A program made the position numbers and the translations under genes. The notes under the pieces are model-generated. The model did not search any database. It was not told the DNA's origin and saw only the letters and a program-made list of their open reading frames with translations. Of a stretch of 64,000 nt of DNA, positions 24,789 through 36,639 are shown one piece after another. This DNA comes from Rhabdornis inornatus. Taxonomy: Eukaryota; Chordata; Aves; Passeriformes; Rhabdornithidae. Positions within the stretch are counted from its first letter, which is position 1; every line of letters begins with the position of its first letter. Location of the stretch: NCBI GenBank assembly GCA_013397075.1, contig VWZS01002739.1, forward strand, positions 125,312 through 189,311, given 5' to 3'.

Positions 24789-25004
24789 GTGTACAGCTGG
24801 TTTTTCATACTTTTCACCTTGAGAGCTCTCATGACTATTTGCTCATCACTGAAGATGGGAGCTTCACAGAACCAGTAGCCAGATTAACTGGCTCCGTCTT
24901 ACCCCCTACAATTAAAGCCGGCCTCTTTGGAAATTTTACTGCACAGCTTCGATTTATATCTGATTTTTCAATTTCTTATGAAGGTTTCAACATAACATTT
25001 TCAG
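24789..25004 (+). CDS. CSMD1: CSMD1 exon: CUB domain 6, remainder
   Basis: A 216-bp phase 1-1 exon completing CUB6 (117 + 216 = 333 bp). It encodes VQLVFHTFHLESSHDYLLI, TEDGSFTEPVARLTGS, FGNFTAQLRFISDFS and the final SYEGFNITFS. Two sequons are present (NFT and NIT). The SHDYL acidic strand and the SDFSISYEGF pattern are the usual CUB hallmarks. Acceptor is TTTAAAG/GTGTA and donor is TCAG/GTAATG, a slightly weaker donor than the GTAAGT used by most neighbours. The last G joins AA of the next exon as Glu. Confidence 0.94.
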
Positions 25005-28000
25005 GTAATGAATTCCATTCTGCTAAATATCCTGAAACTGTTCCAGATGATATTTCACTTGTAGATAACAGAAACATTATGAAACACCATAAAGTAAAAA
25101 AACAAACAAACAAAAAAACCAAACCAAAACAAAACAAAAAAACAAACAAAAAAACCACAACAAAACAAGTTAATTGAAATCATTTAGTCTCTATCATAGA
25201 AAAGTGGTTAAGGTTTAAAAAGGTGGCCAACAGAATTGAGAAGAATGTTGGTGATTTGACTGTTTTAATTTTTCCCTGTTCTCACAGAAACATTAAAATT
25301 GTTGAAAAAGAAGTCTGGAAGGAAATTAAGGGGGAAAAATTACAAAAATAGAAGGTACTGCTGCAGAAGAAAGGAACTAACTTGTAAAAAGCAGCGATTT
25401 TTAAATCTATTATAAAAGCAGTGGTATGCTAACTCAGATTCCCAAAGGACTCTAAATTGAAGACTGATTTTGAAATAGAAAATGTGTATATGAAGAGAAA
25501 ATAAAACACCTATTAGCTATTGATGTATTTATACAAATTATATCTTTAGGATATGTGAAACATTTGTTACTGCTTCTTATTTGCAGCCTTCTAAAACTAG
25601 ATGACATCTAATATACATTTCTCAATAATTTTCTTTGCCTATGTCCATTACTAGGAAATAGAATTACAGGTGTGCATATTGTAGCAGGGTATCTCACCCC
25701 CCAGCAATAGCTCATCTGTTGTTTATTTGCTGGTCAGATAACTCAAACAGGATGAGCCGTCATGTAGTGAGTTATTTTGGCCATAGCTGCAATGGCCATT
25801 GGCATCTCCCAACTGCCAATAAATATCTTAGCTTTGAAGTGAGATCTGGAAGGTAAAGCTGGATTTCTTACTCACAGACACCTCACTTACAAACTAGAAA
25901 AGCCACACCAAACTTTCACACAGCAGAAATCCTCTATACATGATCCTGGAAATGTGTGGAATTTCTCCAGTGGTAGGGATGCTTATTTTACAGTTATTCC
26001 CCAGTGGCTAAGTGAAGAAATCTGTGTATATTATTGCCATTTTGATGGCAAATTACAATACTATTTCTTTTGCTGGCTTTAATTATAGGTACCTTGAAAT
26101 AGTGCACTGTTTTACGCTAAGCTGTAATCTACTGGTAGTTCTTCAGTTGCACACTGTGTAGTAATTCTGATTAGGATCTTTTGTCTCTTATCTCTGTCTG
26201 TCTAATAAATAATTATATTTATAAATAGACCTGATTTACCATCATTAGAACTTGCAGACCAGAGTAAGTCCTTAAATTTAAGATGCTGCTGAGTTCTGAG
26301 GCTAAGGCAAGGCTTGTCTGAAGCTTCCACTTGTCCCATGACACATATAAATGAATCAAGTGCTACACATGCGCACATGTATATTCTACGGAAAGAGTAT
26401 ATAAGGAATTCACATCCAACTCTCCTACATTGTTTTTCAAGAACTGAAAGCCAGTAAGTTTTCTTGAGAACTGGCAATGTTGACGACCATGCTATTTATG
26501 AGTAATGTATCTCATTTAGCTTGCTTATTTAAAAAAGGAAAAAAACTACCTCACTGATTAGAGCAATAGTGTTGGATTTACTCCTATTAAATGCTAAAAT
26601 GCATTCCTTCTGGATATTTTGGACTCACCAAAGCAGAGGTCAGCAGTTTTGCAAGTTTGAAATGTAAATAAAAATATTAATTATTTCTCTGATAATTTAT
26701 CGCTAACTCAAAGGAGAAGAGCACTAGGCAAGTTATAGAAAAACACACATAATATTGTAGATGCAAATGGGAAAACTGTGCAGTAACAAAAGATATGGGT
26801 CACAGAACTTTTGGAATACAATTGAAGGTTTATGCCCTATCTACTACTACTACAAGAAACAGAGCCAGCATACGCCATCATTTATCTTAAATGCACATAT
26901 TGAGAAATATTATGAGGTACATTTATTTTATGAAGCAAATAGGTAATTCTGGTTTTGTACTTTTACTCAATTAGAATATATTAATTAGAATATATTTCTT
27001 CTTAGTAAGAAGTGTTTTGTGATAATGCATATTTTGAATGTCATCAAACCTAGACATTTGTCATGAAAATTACCATGTGCCTAAAGGTATACTATAGGGT
27101 ATCTCCATGTCTTAGCTTAGCATCTGCAGTACTGAGCAGAGGTAGTAGATCATATCTTTTCTAAACTTAGGACATTTTCCAGCAGAAACTGATGTAGTTT
27201 TTAGATTGCCTCTAATATTCAGAACTTTCCTACAAGACAATTACTAAAGGGAAGGATTTATTTATTTATTTTATTCCATATATCAGTTGTTTAAAGACTC
27301 ACTCAGAACCTTCGGTTTAATTTATTCCCTGACGAAATGGAGTCTCTTCCTCTAAATAAGTAGATTTGACCCTACTTTCCACTGACTTCCAAGGTCAATA
27401 TTCTAGAAAACATTTTTTCTTATCTTTTGCCATCAGGGATCTCTTGGGTCTTTTGGATCATATTCTGAAGGATATAAAATCAAACCTATTCCATTAGATG
27501 TTAAGTTGTTCTGTTTCAACATCTTTTCTTGAAGTAGGTAGTAGCGAATATCAAAGAAAAAAAATTATTTGAGAAAATGGGATAAACAAAAAGTGGCACT
27601 TCCACAGCAAAGTCTTTGGAGATGGGGAAATGTGTGGCTCATAAATTTTCTGAGTTTGATTTGCTTCCTATGTCACAGCCATTATTTTTTTCCCCATTAG
27701 TCTATTCTGACTCCTCCTGAATTATTCCTGATGTGTAGTTATAAAAGCGCTCTTTTGAAAAAGTGTGCATATGACTTTCATTAACCTAACCTTTTGTTTG
27801 ATTTTTTTTTAATTAGACTTTCTTCATTACATAATGATTTCTTTCAACAGTAAGTCTCACTTCTAAAGTTGTTTGGGAGTTCAGATGAAAAGAAACTAGA
27901 ATTATATACAAAGGAAGTAATTAAACAAAATTATAGTAAACCACTTACAGTACAAGCTGATTACAGCTCTTGAAATTAAGAAAATAGATGTAGTGTGGGT

Positions 28001-28201
28001 AGGACACATTAGATATATAATTACTGTATATATAGGCATAATAGACTTATAGAAGCAGTACTGGGATTTAGTAGAGAGCACAACTCTGAAATATGTTTTC
28101 CAGCTGTTCCATGCTCACACAATGCAAGCAATTTGGTAAGTGCTTTCTTCCATGTGGACAACTTGTCCAGATAATAATACATTATGTTTTATTGTCTGCA
28201 G
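25005..28201 (+). other. CSMD1 intron between the CUB6b and Sushi6 exons
   Basis: A 3197-bp intron with an A/C-rich tract at 25094-25168. The rest (25170-28200) shows no element I recognise. It ends in TTTTATTGTCTGCAG. Confidence 0.8.
25094..25168 (+). repeat. A/C-rich simple repeat (CAAA/CAAAA type)
   Basis: A tract almost wholly of A and C with CAAA and CAAAA units, the complement in type of the T/G tracts elsewhere. It begins 90 bases after the CUB6b donor. The Lys-rich tail of the open frame here is intron read-through. Confidence 0.85.
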
Positions 28202-28390
28202 AATATGATCTGGAGCCATGTGACGATCCTGGTGTTCCTGCCTTCAGTAGGCGAATTGGTTTTCATTTTGGTGTTGGAGATTCCTTGATCTTTTCTTGCT
28301 TCCCTGGATATCGCCTGGAAGGTGCTAACAAACTCACCTGTCTGGGAGGTGGTCGGCATGTATGGAGTGCACCTCTGCCAAGGTGTGTGG
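28202..28390 (+). CDS. CSMD1: CSMD1 exon: Sushi (CCP) domain 6
   Basis: A 189-bp phase 1-1 exon encoding a Sushi module. It opens with EYDLEPCDDPGVPAFSRRI and has four cysteines (PCDDPG, FSCFPGY, LTCLGGG, PRCV) and the conserved Trp in RHVWSAPLP. The acceptor follows ATTGTCTGCAG. The donor reads GTGG/GTAGGT, which departs from GTAAGT at the fourth intron base. The last G joins CT of the next exon as Ala, giving CVAECGA. It is followed by the largest intron in the window (17.7 kb). Confidence 0.94.
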
Positions 28391-31300
28391 GTAGGTGGTC
28401 ACATGCTTTCATTTCATTCATCAAATCGTTAATAGCACATGGCATGTCTCAGAATACTGGGCAGGGAACAAAGTGCTTGGGTTAAAACAGTTGATTGCCA
28501 AGCTGCAAAATCTTTAAAGACAGTGCAAGATATAAGTAATGCATGTCTCTTTTAGTTAGAGAACAAATCATACAGAGGAATAATTAGAATCATGACAGCA
28601 AATAAAATCAAAATGTTATGTGAGATAAAATGTAAAAGTAATTATTAAACTTTATTTTTGGCGCAGTTAAGTTATAAATTTCATACTTTGTTTTTTGGGG
28701 TATAGAAACAATGTTTAGAGCTTTTAGGTGAAAATACCCTACTTTAGAGTCCTGCAGCTGGTTTTAAGGGTCTTTTTTTTTTATATTGCCTTGTTATTCC
28801 TGTAATTATAAACTTTTGGGATTTTTACAGTTTATAAACTGCATCAAATTGTTTCTAAACTTTATTTTTTAAAACTAGTGTGCTGTTGTTAAACATCAGT
28901 AACTGTGAACTCAAATTGAGTGAAAAGCTCTTTTCTTGGAAAAGCTCTGGGACTGTGTATTATGAAACTTGTGCAGTTGCTGTATTTGTGAGATGGTTTT
29001 ATCTCCACCATGTCAAGTGAATATCATCAGATACTGTTGACATAATGCTTCTGAAAAGTCAAATATGTCCATACACCTCTAAATGGATTTCCTTAAGAGG
29101 GTTCTTGTTTTAAATAAGATTTTATTTCATGAAGAGAGAAACTCAGCTTGAGCTTCTTTCTTTTATTTATTTTAAAAAGATGGATCTCTATATCTGAAAA
29201 AGTCACCTATGTTGAATATGCATGTAAGATATATGGAAAAACATAATGCATGAATTTCTTTTTTAGTGGGGTTACTTATCCCATGATGAAAGGATGTTAA
29301 AGAGAGAAAACAAAATAATATGGAGTTTGCCATTTATTTGAAAATTCTAGATTTACGTCTTAGTTTGTTTTTAGCCCTGGGATATTTGCTTGATTTGGGT
29401 TGTTTGTTCATTTGTTTTTTTATTTTGTTTGGGGTTTCTCTCTTTCTAGGGGGCTTCTTTGTGTTCCACTCAAACATGTTTAGTTTATTTTAGATATCAA
29501 AAAATCTTAGTCATCTGCAGAAGTATTTTATTGTGCTGAAGAGACATTCTATATGATGCATGTTTTTGTAAATTCTGTTAACTTTTAGAAAGCCTTTCCT
29601 ACAGTATCTATAGTAATAAGAGATTCATACCCAATATCTTGAAAATGCTCACTTAGTTATCCTCATATTGTGAATGACACATGGAAAAGTTGCAAAGATT
29701 AAGTATCAATGATTAGCTTAATGAAGTATCAGCCACTGAATTAGTTATGAATTTATAGGACTAATGTAACCACTTACTGGGCCAGACACAGATATGCCTC
29801 TATGTTCTCCCAAGCACAATACTAGTGTTACACATCTAATCTTATGCGTATGTGATATGTCTGCTATTCATATTGAAATGGAATTTATTTTCAGAGGGCC
29901 CAGCATTTCCTTCTTTTTTCTTATGTTTAGTTTTGAGTAAATTGTCGACTGGCCCTGAGACACTTACGTCACTAAATCCATGTACGAGATCCCACTTTCT
30001 GATTAGTAAAACCTTTTAAAAATATACAAAGACAAGTGGCACTTCTCTAAAATAAGATAATCTAAATAACTCTTTTAACTCAACCTATGTCTTCATTTGA
30101 TCTCTTGTAGTGTAGCAAGCTAAAGACATATATAATGCAACTAAGACAAATGCAAGGACAGAAACTTTGCTAGGAAGCTGAGTGAAACTAAGGAGGAAAG
30201 ACATACTCAGTGTCCTTCACAGCTGCTTTTCATAAGTGATTTTTTTCTTAACTCTAAGAGGGTTTACAGAAGTCTCTTTTCTTGTTGCCGTGGCACCTAA
30301 AACATTAGGGGTGAAGATATCCTCTTACCCTGGAAAGGAGTTCACAGAAAGACTTATTCTTTCTCAGAAGAGTCAAAAGCAATGGCTTGTCCTGAAATCT
30401 GCTGGATTTGGAGTCTACATTCAGAATTAAATCTATTAAATTCATAAGTACATTACTGGGTTCAGTAGCCTCTTGATTATTACTTCCTAATTGTCATTTC
30501 TACGGTGACTAAACTCTTATACATGATATATACACATCAACAAGGATTTTTGCAACCTTCTATGACACATGCTAATACAGTCTTTTGTGATTCTTTTAAT
30601 CATAATCAGGATGAAAGCCCTTCAGATTTAATTGTATTTAATTTATAAACTAGACATTCACACAAGCACATGCTGATTTGTATCACAGAAGTTGTATTCA
30701 GTTTCATCTGCTGTTGAAAAAACCAACAAACCACTCGGTTTCCAAAGGTCTTGCACTTCTCCATCCAAGTAAATAATTTAAGTCCTTCCTCTAGGGTTAT
30801 CTCAAGCATGCTGTACAATTTTCCTGATCAGAGAACTATCTGCGCCTTTCCACCCTTTCATCTTCTTTGAAGAGTGATTTTCCAGGTAAAGGAAAAGCAG
30901 AGCTTGGGAGGTCTAGTTAGCCTAACATCATGATGTTGCCATTCTTAATGTAAGACTTTGAGTCCTGCATGAACAACATTATCATAACTTTCAGTGGCCT
31001 TCCCTCCATGCTGTGCAGGTAGATGGTCTTCCCCTGGATTTTTTTATCTGATTGCCAGCCTGAAACTGGTTGGTTCTCAGAATAAAGCAGCATACCCTCT
31101 TCTCCAATAAGAACCCTCCTTTTCACAACAAAATACACCACCAATTCTACCTGCAAAATCAGATTCATATTCATAAATAAGTAGACTTATAAACCTTATT
31201 TCCTTGTGTCAACGTTCACTAGTTTGTCTTTTCAATTAGAATGATTTTGTGTAGCTCAGCTGTGCACTTCAGGTTGTTTTGCATATTATTCCGCTTGGCC

Positions 31301-33558
31301 CCAGAGTTTTAAAGAGTCTAGCTAGATTTCCCTTTGAGTCGTCACTCCATTTTTAAATGTGTCCTTCAGTTGGATCTGTCCCTTGACTAGAAAGCAGTTT
31401 GTGCCTACAGCCACCTACTTGCCACTATTTGAAGGAGATCTTTACTGTTAAAAAGTGTGCCGAAGATCCAGGCCCTTAGGGCTGACTCCATTTGCACAAT
31501 TTAAAGAACACATATTATAATTACCAAAGGATTTCCCCCATCTCAGAAGACTAAACTTTTTCTTTTATTTTTTTCCTCTTTAAAGGGGTGCTTTTCCTGT
31601 AGAAGCAAATCCCCTTCCTGTCTAGTGAATTTTCTGTTTACATTGACATGATGTGGCTTTTCAAGAATATTCTGTCCTTCCACCTCTATAGACCGCGTGT
31701 GGGAACACTGGGACTGCCAATCTCCTCACAGAGAATTTTTCATTCTTATATTGTTTATAAGAAGGTAGTGGGGTCATCCATAAAAAAAATCTCATTTCCT
31801 CTAAGAGCGTCTTCAAAACACTCAAATAACAATGATGGTTTCCCTGACAATTGTCCTAGTAGCTGATAACTGCAGATGAGATACTCTACTCTTTTTTACA
31901 CAAGAGTACTGCTTCCCATCTTTCCAGACATGGTAACTGCATTTAGGAGAACTATCACACAATTTTTGCTGAACTGATGACTCATGGCAGCACATATACT
32001 AGTTAGGCTTTTCTGCAGTTTCCCACAGCATAAAAGACATAGTAATTTGAAAGAAAAAAAAGTCTGGCTACCTGTATATAGCTGTTCTTTGAGATATGTT
32101 GTCTCAATGTACATTCACAGTGTTCTTTTTTAACCCTCTTCTCAAAACTCAGTGTAACTGAGAGGAATGTGATATTAAGGAGATCTCTGCTACTTTTCCA
32201 TTTGGCATGAAGCACAGAATTGAGTAATGAGCACATATCTATAGATAATGTCAAGAGAAAAATATATTTCTAGCAATATTGGCACATGGCTACCTGGAAG
32301 ATAAACATGCATGATATCTTGAAAAGAAATGTCACTAGCCCATATCTTTTTATTTGAGAGTATTGATGTAAATATCTGGGTTTTTACTGTTCTGAAATAA
32401 CTTGTGACCTGTAAGGATGTTAACCTTATCATCTGGTATGCTACTGTAATTGGTATGTTTGACTATGTGTGATGGTTTAATTTTCCAGATCTACTTTCAT
32501 TTATCCAGTGTTATTGTTTGTTATTCTATTGTTATTATTGCTTTAATTATTATTCCAGCATTTTCCAGAAAAAAAAAAATCAAAAACATGCATTTTGTTA
32601 GTAATTATGCTGACACTACTCCTACATATATTTATGCCATTTGCTTTTCATAGTTGCAAATGTTGTATATACCTTTAAAAATATATACCTTTATAGTTAT
32701 TTCATCACTGTGAAGACAAAACTGTCTCAGTGTGGATGTATATTCTTACCACTTTTTCCTTCCAGCCATAACTCTTTTTTCCTCGACATACAATTACACA
32801 GTTCTATTATGATTTTATTTACATTTCACAGTTGACTACTTTTTCCTGAGGACAAACTCCAGCTTTTAGTGAGTAATCCCCCTAGAGTACAGATCCAAGA
32901 GTAAAGCTTAAAGGCAGTCATGCATCTCTGCTATCCACAAAGTTGTGTGAATCTTAGAAGCCTGGTGAATAATGATGTCCAGAAATGAGGTGGAACACCT
33001 TCTTATTGAAGTCTATTGAAGTCCCTAATTCTGAGGCTGATGTCCACCTAAAGGAGACTGTCACAATCAGATTTGTGATATTATCATATTGTCATCACTA
33101 ACCTTTAAAACAGGATCAACATGTTATTTCCAGGAAATCTGTTACTAAGGCAGATTTTCTAAATCTCATCTAACAAACCAAGACTAGGCTTTTAACCATA
33201 CTTTTCTTACTTTAGAGTTTGCTTTAAGTTAAACTATTCTGAAGCTTTGTAATACTCTGTATTGGAGTTGTGTTACTCTTAGAAAATGAATTGAAAGACT
33301 CATAGGTTAAGAGAGGTATTCCTAAAAAAACCCAAACAAACTGGTGAACCAAAAGACCATGAAAGCAAAAGGAAAAAAAAAGTTAAAAATAAAAAATGAA
33401 CCTCTGGTTCATTAGAGGTCATAAGAAATTACAGAAAGTTTCCATTTGCAAGGGTAGGAGAGAATGTTCTGTCTTCTAGGAAGGCTATAAAAAGGTTGTT
33501 TCAACTTATACACAATTGTTTTGAATCTGAGGGAAGAAAGAAAAAGAAAAGAAAAAGA

Positions 33559-33764
33559 NNNNNNNNNNNNNNNNNNNNNNNNNNNNNNNNNNNNNNNNNN
33601 NNNNNNNNNNNNNNNNNNNNNNNNNNNNNNNNNNNNNNNNNNNNNNNNNNNNNNNNNNNNNNNNNNNNNNNNNNNNNNNNNNNNNNNNNNNNNNNNNNNN
33701 NNNNNNNNNNNNNNNNNNNNNNNNNNNNNNNNNNNNNNNNNNNNNNNNNNNNNNNNNNNNNNNN
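33559..33764. other. Assembly gap (206 N)
   Basis: 206 unknown bases flanked on both sides by A/G-rich sequence (AAAAG-type before, AAAG-type after). The gap lies within a purine microsatellite, so the true length is uncertain. The four open frames crossing it are artefacts. Confidence 0.98.
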
Positions 33765-33820
<56 letters not shown>

Positions 33821-33822
33821 GA
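33765..33822 (+). repeat. (AAAG)n microsatellite
   Basis: About 14 tandem AAAG units directly after the gap, forming the core of the left inverted repeat copy. Confidence 0.95.
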
Positions 33823-34575
33823 AAATTAAATATTCTTGGAGAAATAACATGAAATAGCACCAACTGTGTTCTGACAAGATCTATAAAATTAAGAGGTTGT
33901 TTTCATATTAAAATACATCTAAATCACTTGTTACATAGCTTAAACTAGCACGTAGTAAACAAAATTTATTCTGTAAATATCAGCTGCTTATATGGATCCA
34001 ATTTAGGTTCTTCACTTCCCAAACATGCCAACTATGAAAGTCTGCCAAAGCACAGCATTCAAAGACAAGGTCCTTAAACTCATCTTTTCTATAAAGAAAA
34101 AAAAACTATATGGTTACCTGTGACTTCTCAGACTTGGTAAGGAGTTGGCTATGTGCAAAAGCAGAAATGTTTAACAAAACAAGATATCTGTGACTATGCA
34201 CATTTCCAGAGATAGGTTGGCAAGAAGTAGGGGCTCAGGCAGAGGAGGGAGTTTAGAACAGCAGTGTCAAGTGCATGCATCTGATATAAACTTAAATTAT
34301 CTCCTTAGTAATCCTCTAAAAAGGTGAGAATTGAGCCTTTTAGTTTTGGTATCCCTTTACATGATGCACTGTGATATACTGATGAAATTCTGAAAGAAAG
34401 GAGACATTTCATTCTTTCCTTCCCACTTGACAAAAATACGCTGTTGACTGACTATTGAAAGCAAGGCGTAAAAACCGGAGTGGAGATCTCGTTACAGTGA
34501 GCTGCAAAGTACAGAGCTCAGATGTAGGTGCCTTCTTTTTTCAAGACTTTAATTTCATCAGGAGGAGATGAGCCA

Positions 34576-34965
34576 CATTTGACTGCTCTTGGGTGGTCAT
34601 TCCTCTCAAATATGTCACTAATCTGCAGAGGGTTAATGTCTTTCTCCCCATCGACCATCTCTGAGAACTGGCTTGGCTTTCTTCCAGGGAAATCCTTTCA
34701 AAAGGCCTGGGTTACACCAGAAAACCTTTCAGCAAGCCTCATACACCCAGGTCATACTGAGGGGGAAAAAATATCATTATAATTCAGAAAAAGCAGAGAG
34801 TCACCATTTGACTTGCTCTCGGTAGTTACACCCTTCAGTAACCCACTGAGAGTCAATGTCCTTCTCACAAGCCTCTCTGAGGTTGACTTTCTTGCACAGA
34901 AAATCTTTCAGTAAGTACAGGTCACACCAGAAAACGCTTATAAACTTTGGACCACACTGATCACT
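34576..34965 (+). repeat. Diverged tandem duplication, about 229-bp period
   Basis: Two similar segments start at 34576 and 34805, each with CATTTGACT. They share in order a TCAATGTCCTTCTC or TTAATGTCTTTCTC piece, a CATCTCTGAG or CCTCTCTGAG piece, a GACTTTCTT or GGCTTTCTT piece, and GTTACACCAGAAAAC or GTCACACCAGAAAAC. They look like two units of an old duplication or a piece of an unrecognised repeat. No protein was recognised. Confidence 0.55.
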
Positions 34966-35123
34966 CCATCACATCCAAGGGATCCTGTCTGATGCTACAA
35001 TTACATAATGCTCTGGTCTGGCCAGTGAGTTTAGGGGAAGGTGGTTTGATTGACTCTGGGTGGTGTGTGACACAAGCAACAAAAATTCTCTATATTAGCG
35101 TGAAATGACACGCAAGTACCAGA

Positions 35124-35141
35124 ATATATATATATATATAT

Positions 35142-35195
<54 letters not shown>
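35124..35195 (+). repeat. (AT)n and (CTAT)n compound microsatellite
   Basis: About nine AT units then about 13 perfect CTAT tetranucleotide units. It is likely length-variable between individuals. Confidence 0.95.
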
Positions 35196-35202
35196 ACTGT
35201 GT

Positions 35203-35278
35203 GTGTGTTTGTGGCTGGTTTATTTTAGAACAGTTTGGTTGTGTGTTTGTGGCTGGTTTATTTTAGAACAGTTTGGTT
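35203..35278 (+). repeat. Perfect 38-bp tandem duplication
   Basis: A 38-bp unit beginning GTGTGTTTGTGGCTGG occurs twice back to back (35203-35240 and 35241-35278) with no differences, right after the CTAT microsatellite. Identity suggests a recent event or an assembly artefact. Confidence 0.92.
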
Positions 35279-35419
35279 CAATGGAAAGAAGGTATGTGTC
35301 CATTGTTCTTATAATCTATGGAAATATAAAAAACATAATTTAAGAAAATATATAAGGAAAAGAAAAAAGAGAAAGAAAGGATAAAAGTGGAGAGAAAAGA
35401 TATTACTGCATGAGATCCA

Positions 35420-35870
35420 CCAGTGAGACTATTGCTACTTAGATGTCCATTGCTCAAGAGATGGTTGTGGTCTTGATCCATTGAGAGTGAGGAAAACCCC
35501 CACAAAATGTTCAATGGGTCTTTGATAGTTTATGGCATTTATAACATTTTTTAACGTTTCTCAGCATAGTGTAGCCAGTCATGCCTTATCAGAAGGGATG
35601 AATACCTTCAGGCCTATGTGTGAATGTCCCAATAACTTCCCTGGGAATGAAGATTTACATCTGAGCCAGTTGCCTTTCCCCTTACCTGGATCAAAGGCCA
35701 GCTTGTTGCTAAACAAAGGACAGTTTGAAGTGGTCATCGTTTGGTAATAGGTGCTCACCCCTTCTGCACCAGGGCTGCTCTTATGCAGATCAGAGATTTC
35801 ACTGTCACACATCCAAAGTGCCTCCTCCTCCCCTTCATTTGGGGGGATGCAAACCTGGCCTCAGTAAAGC
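35420..35870. mobile_element. Possible LTR-derived fragment
   Basis: Phrases such as GTTTGGTAATAGGTGCTCAC, GCACCAGGGCTGCTCTTATG and CTAAACAAAGGACAGTTTGA feel like a repeated avian LTR, but I cannot place the ends or a target duplication. Orientation is undecided. Confidence 0.3.
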
Positions 35871-36121
35871 ACCCTGCTTCTTTTGCAAACGAATAATTTG
35901 AGTAATTAACCCTTAAAATTCCAGTCTCTCATAAGAGGGAAGAAACATTTGAATTTGTTCTTCAACTCTCCTTTATGTGATTGTCTCAACAATTCTGTTA
36001 TTTGATTTGCAAGCTGCTTCTGTCTGCTTATCTACACTTTCCCTGCTCACTATCTCTTTAAGAAACTGTGTAATTTTACCTATGTATGGCATATAATGAA
36101 AATATTATTTGTGCACTACAC

Positions 36122-36639
36122 TGTGGAATGGAGCAGAAGATATCCCCAAAGCAGAAAACCCTTTTAAGTCCCCAGAACAGGCTCCCTGGAAAACCATAGC
36201 TTAAAAGATAACAAACTGCTTGTTGAATGACGAACTCAAAAAGGAATGCAAACCCCATTTCTGGACCCCTTGTTATATCTGTAATATTAGTGGTTCATTT
36301 TCTTTTAGTATCTATAGGCTAGTTTTGAATGTAAAATCCCTCATGGATTGGTTAGAATTTAGAATTCCCTTGGTTATTGATGAAAAGTGTAAAACCCTCT
36401 GAAGATATAAAAACCCCTGAAAAACCCCAACCGTTGAATATGCTAGAATGGATGCCTTCATGAAATAAATCATGGAATTGTGCTTTTCTTCATATTCTGA
36501 TCTCTTCACACTGCTGGTTTGAAAGCTCTCTCCAAGCCAAGTTCTGTCCGGGCCGAGCTTGGAAGCATGCTTTGTCGCTGAGGACTGCCTTGGCAGTCTT
36601 GGGGATCCCTGGGGGACCCCAGAACCCTCCCCAGTGACA
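36122..36639 (+). mobile_element. Solo LTR with 6-bp target duplication
   Basis: A 518-bp element starting TGTGGAATGG and ending CCAGTGACA. It is flanked on both sides by CTACAC (36116-36121 and 36640-36645). Inside are a TATA-like GATATAAAAACCCC near 36403, a poly-A signal (AATAAA) near 36464, and a GC-richer 3' part (GAGGACTGCCTTGGCAGTCT, GGGGATCCCTGGG) typical of avian LTRs. Only one LTR and no viral coding region are present, so it is a recombined solo LTR. A 5-bp duplication (TACAC) is the alternative reading. Confidence 0.72.

Larger units (their letters stand above)
33300..34125 (+). repeat. Inverted repeat pair, left copy (unrecognised interspersed repeat)
   Basis: Reads as a diverged reverse complement of 40430-41040. 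A 27-base stretch at 33870-33896 is an exact reverse complement of 40663-40689. The match continues on both sides of a central microsatellite: TTTGCAAGGGTAGGAGAGA before it and ATTCTTGGAGAAATAA after it are shared. The right copy has AAGG units (read in this orientation) where this copy has AAAG units and the assembly gap. I do not recognise the family. Confidence 0.75.

Noticed and set aside
33496..33877. Open frames spanning the N gap
   Set aside because: They consist of unknown bases and AAAG repeat; no real coding evidence.
35124..35278. CRISPR-like repeat array
   Set aside because: Only a tetranucleotide microsatellite and one tandem duplication without spacers, in a vertebrate intron.
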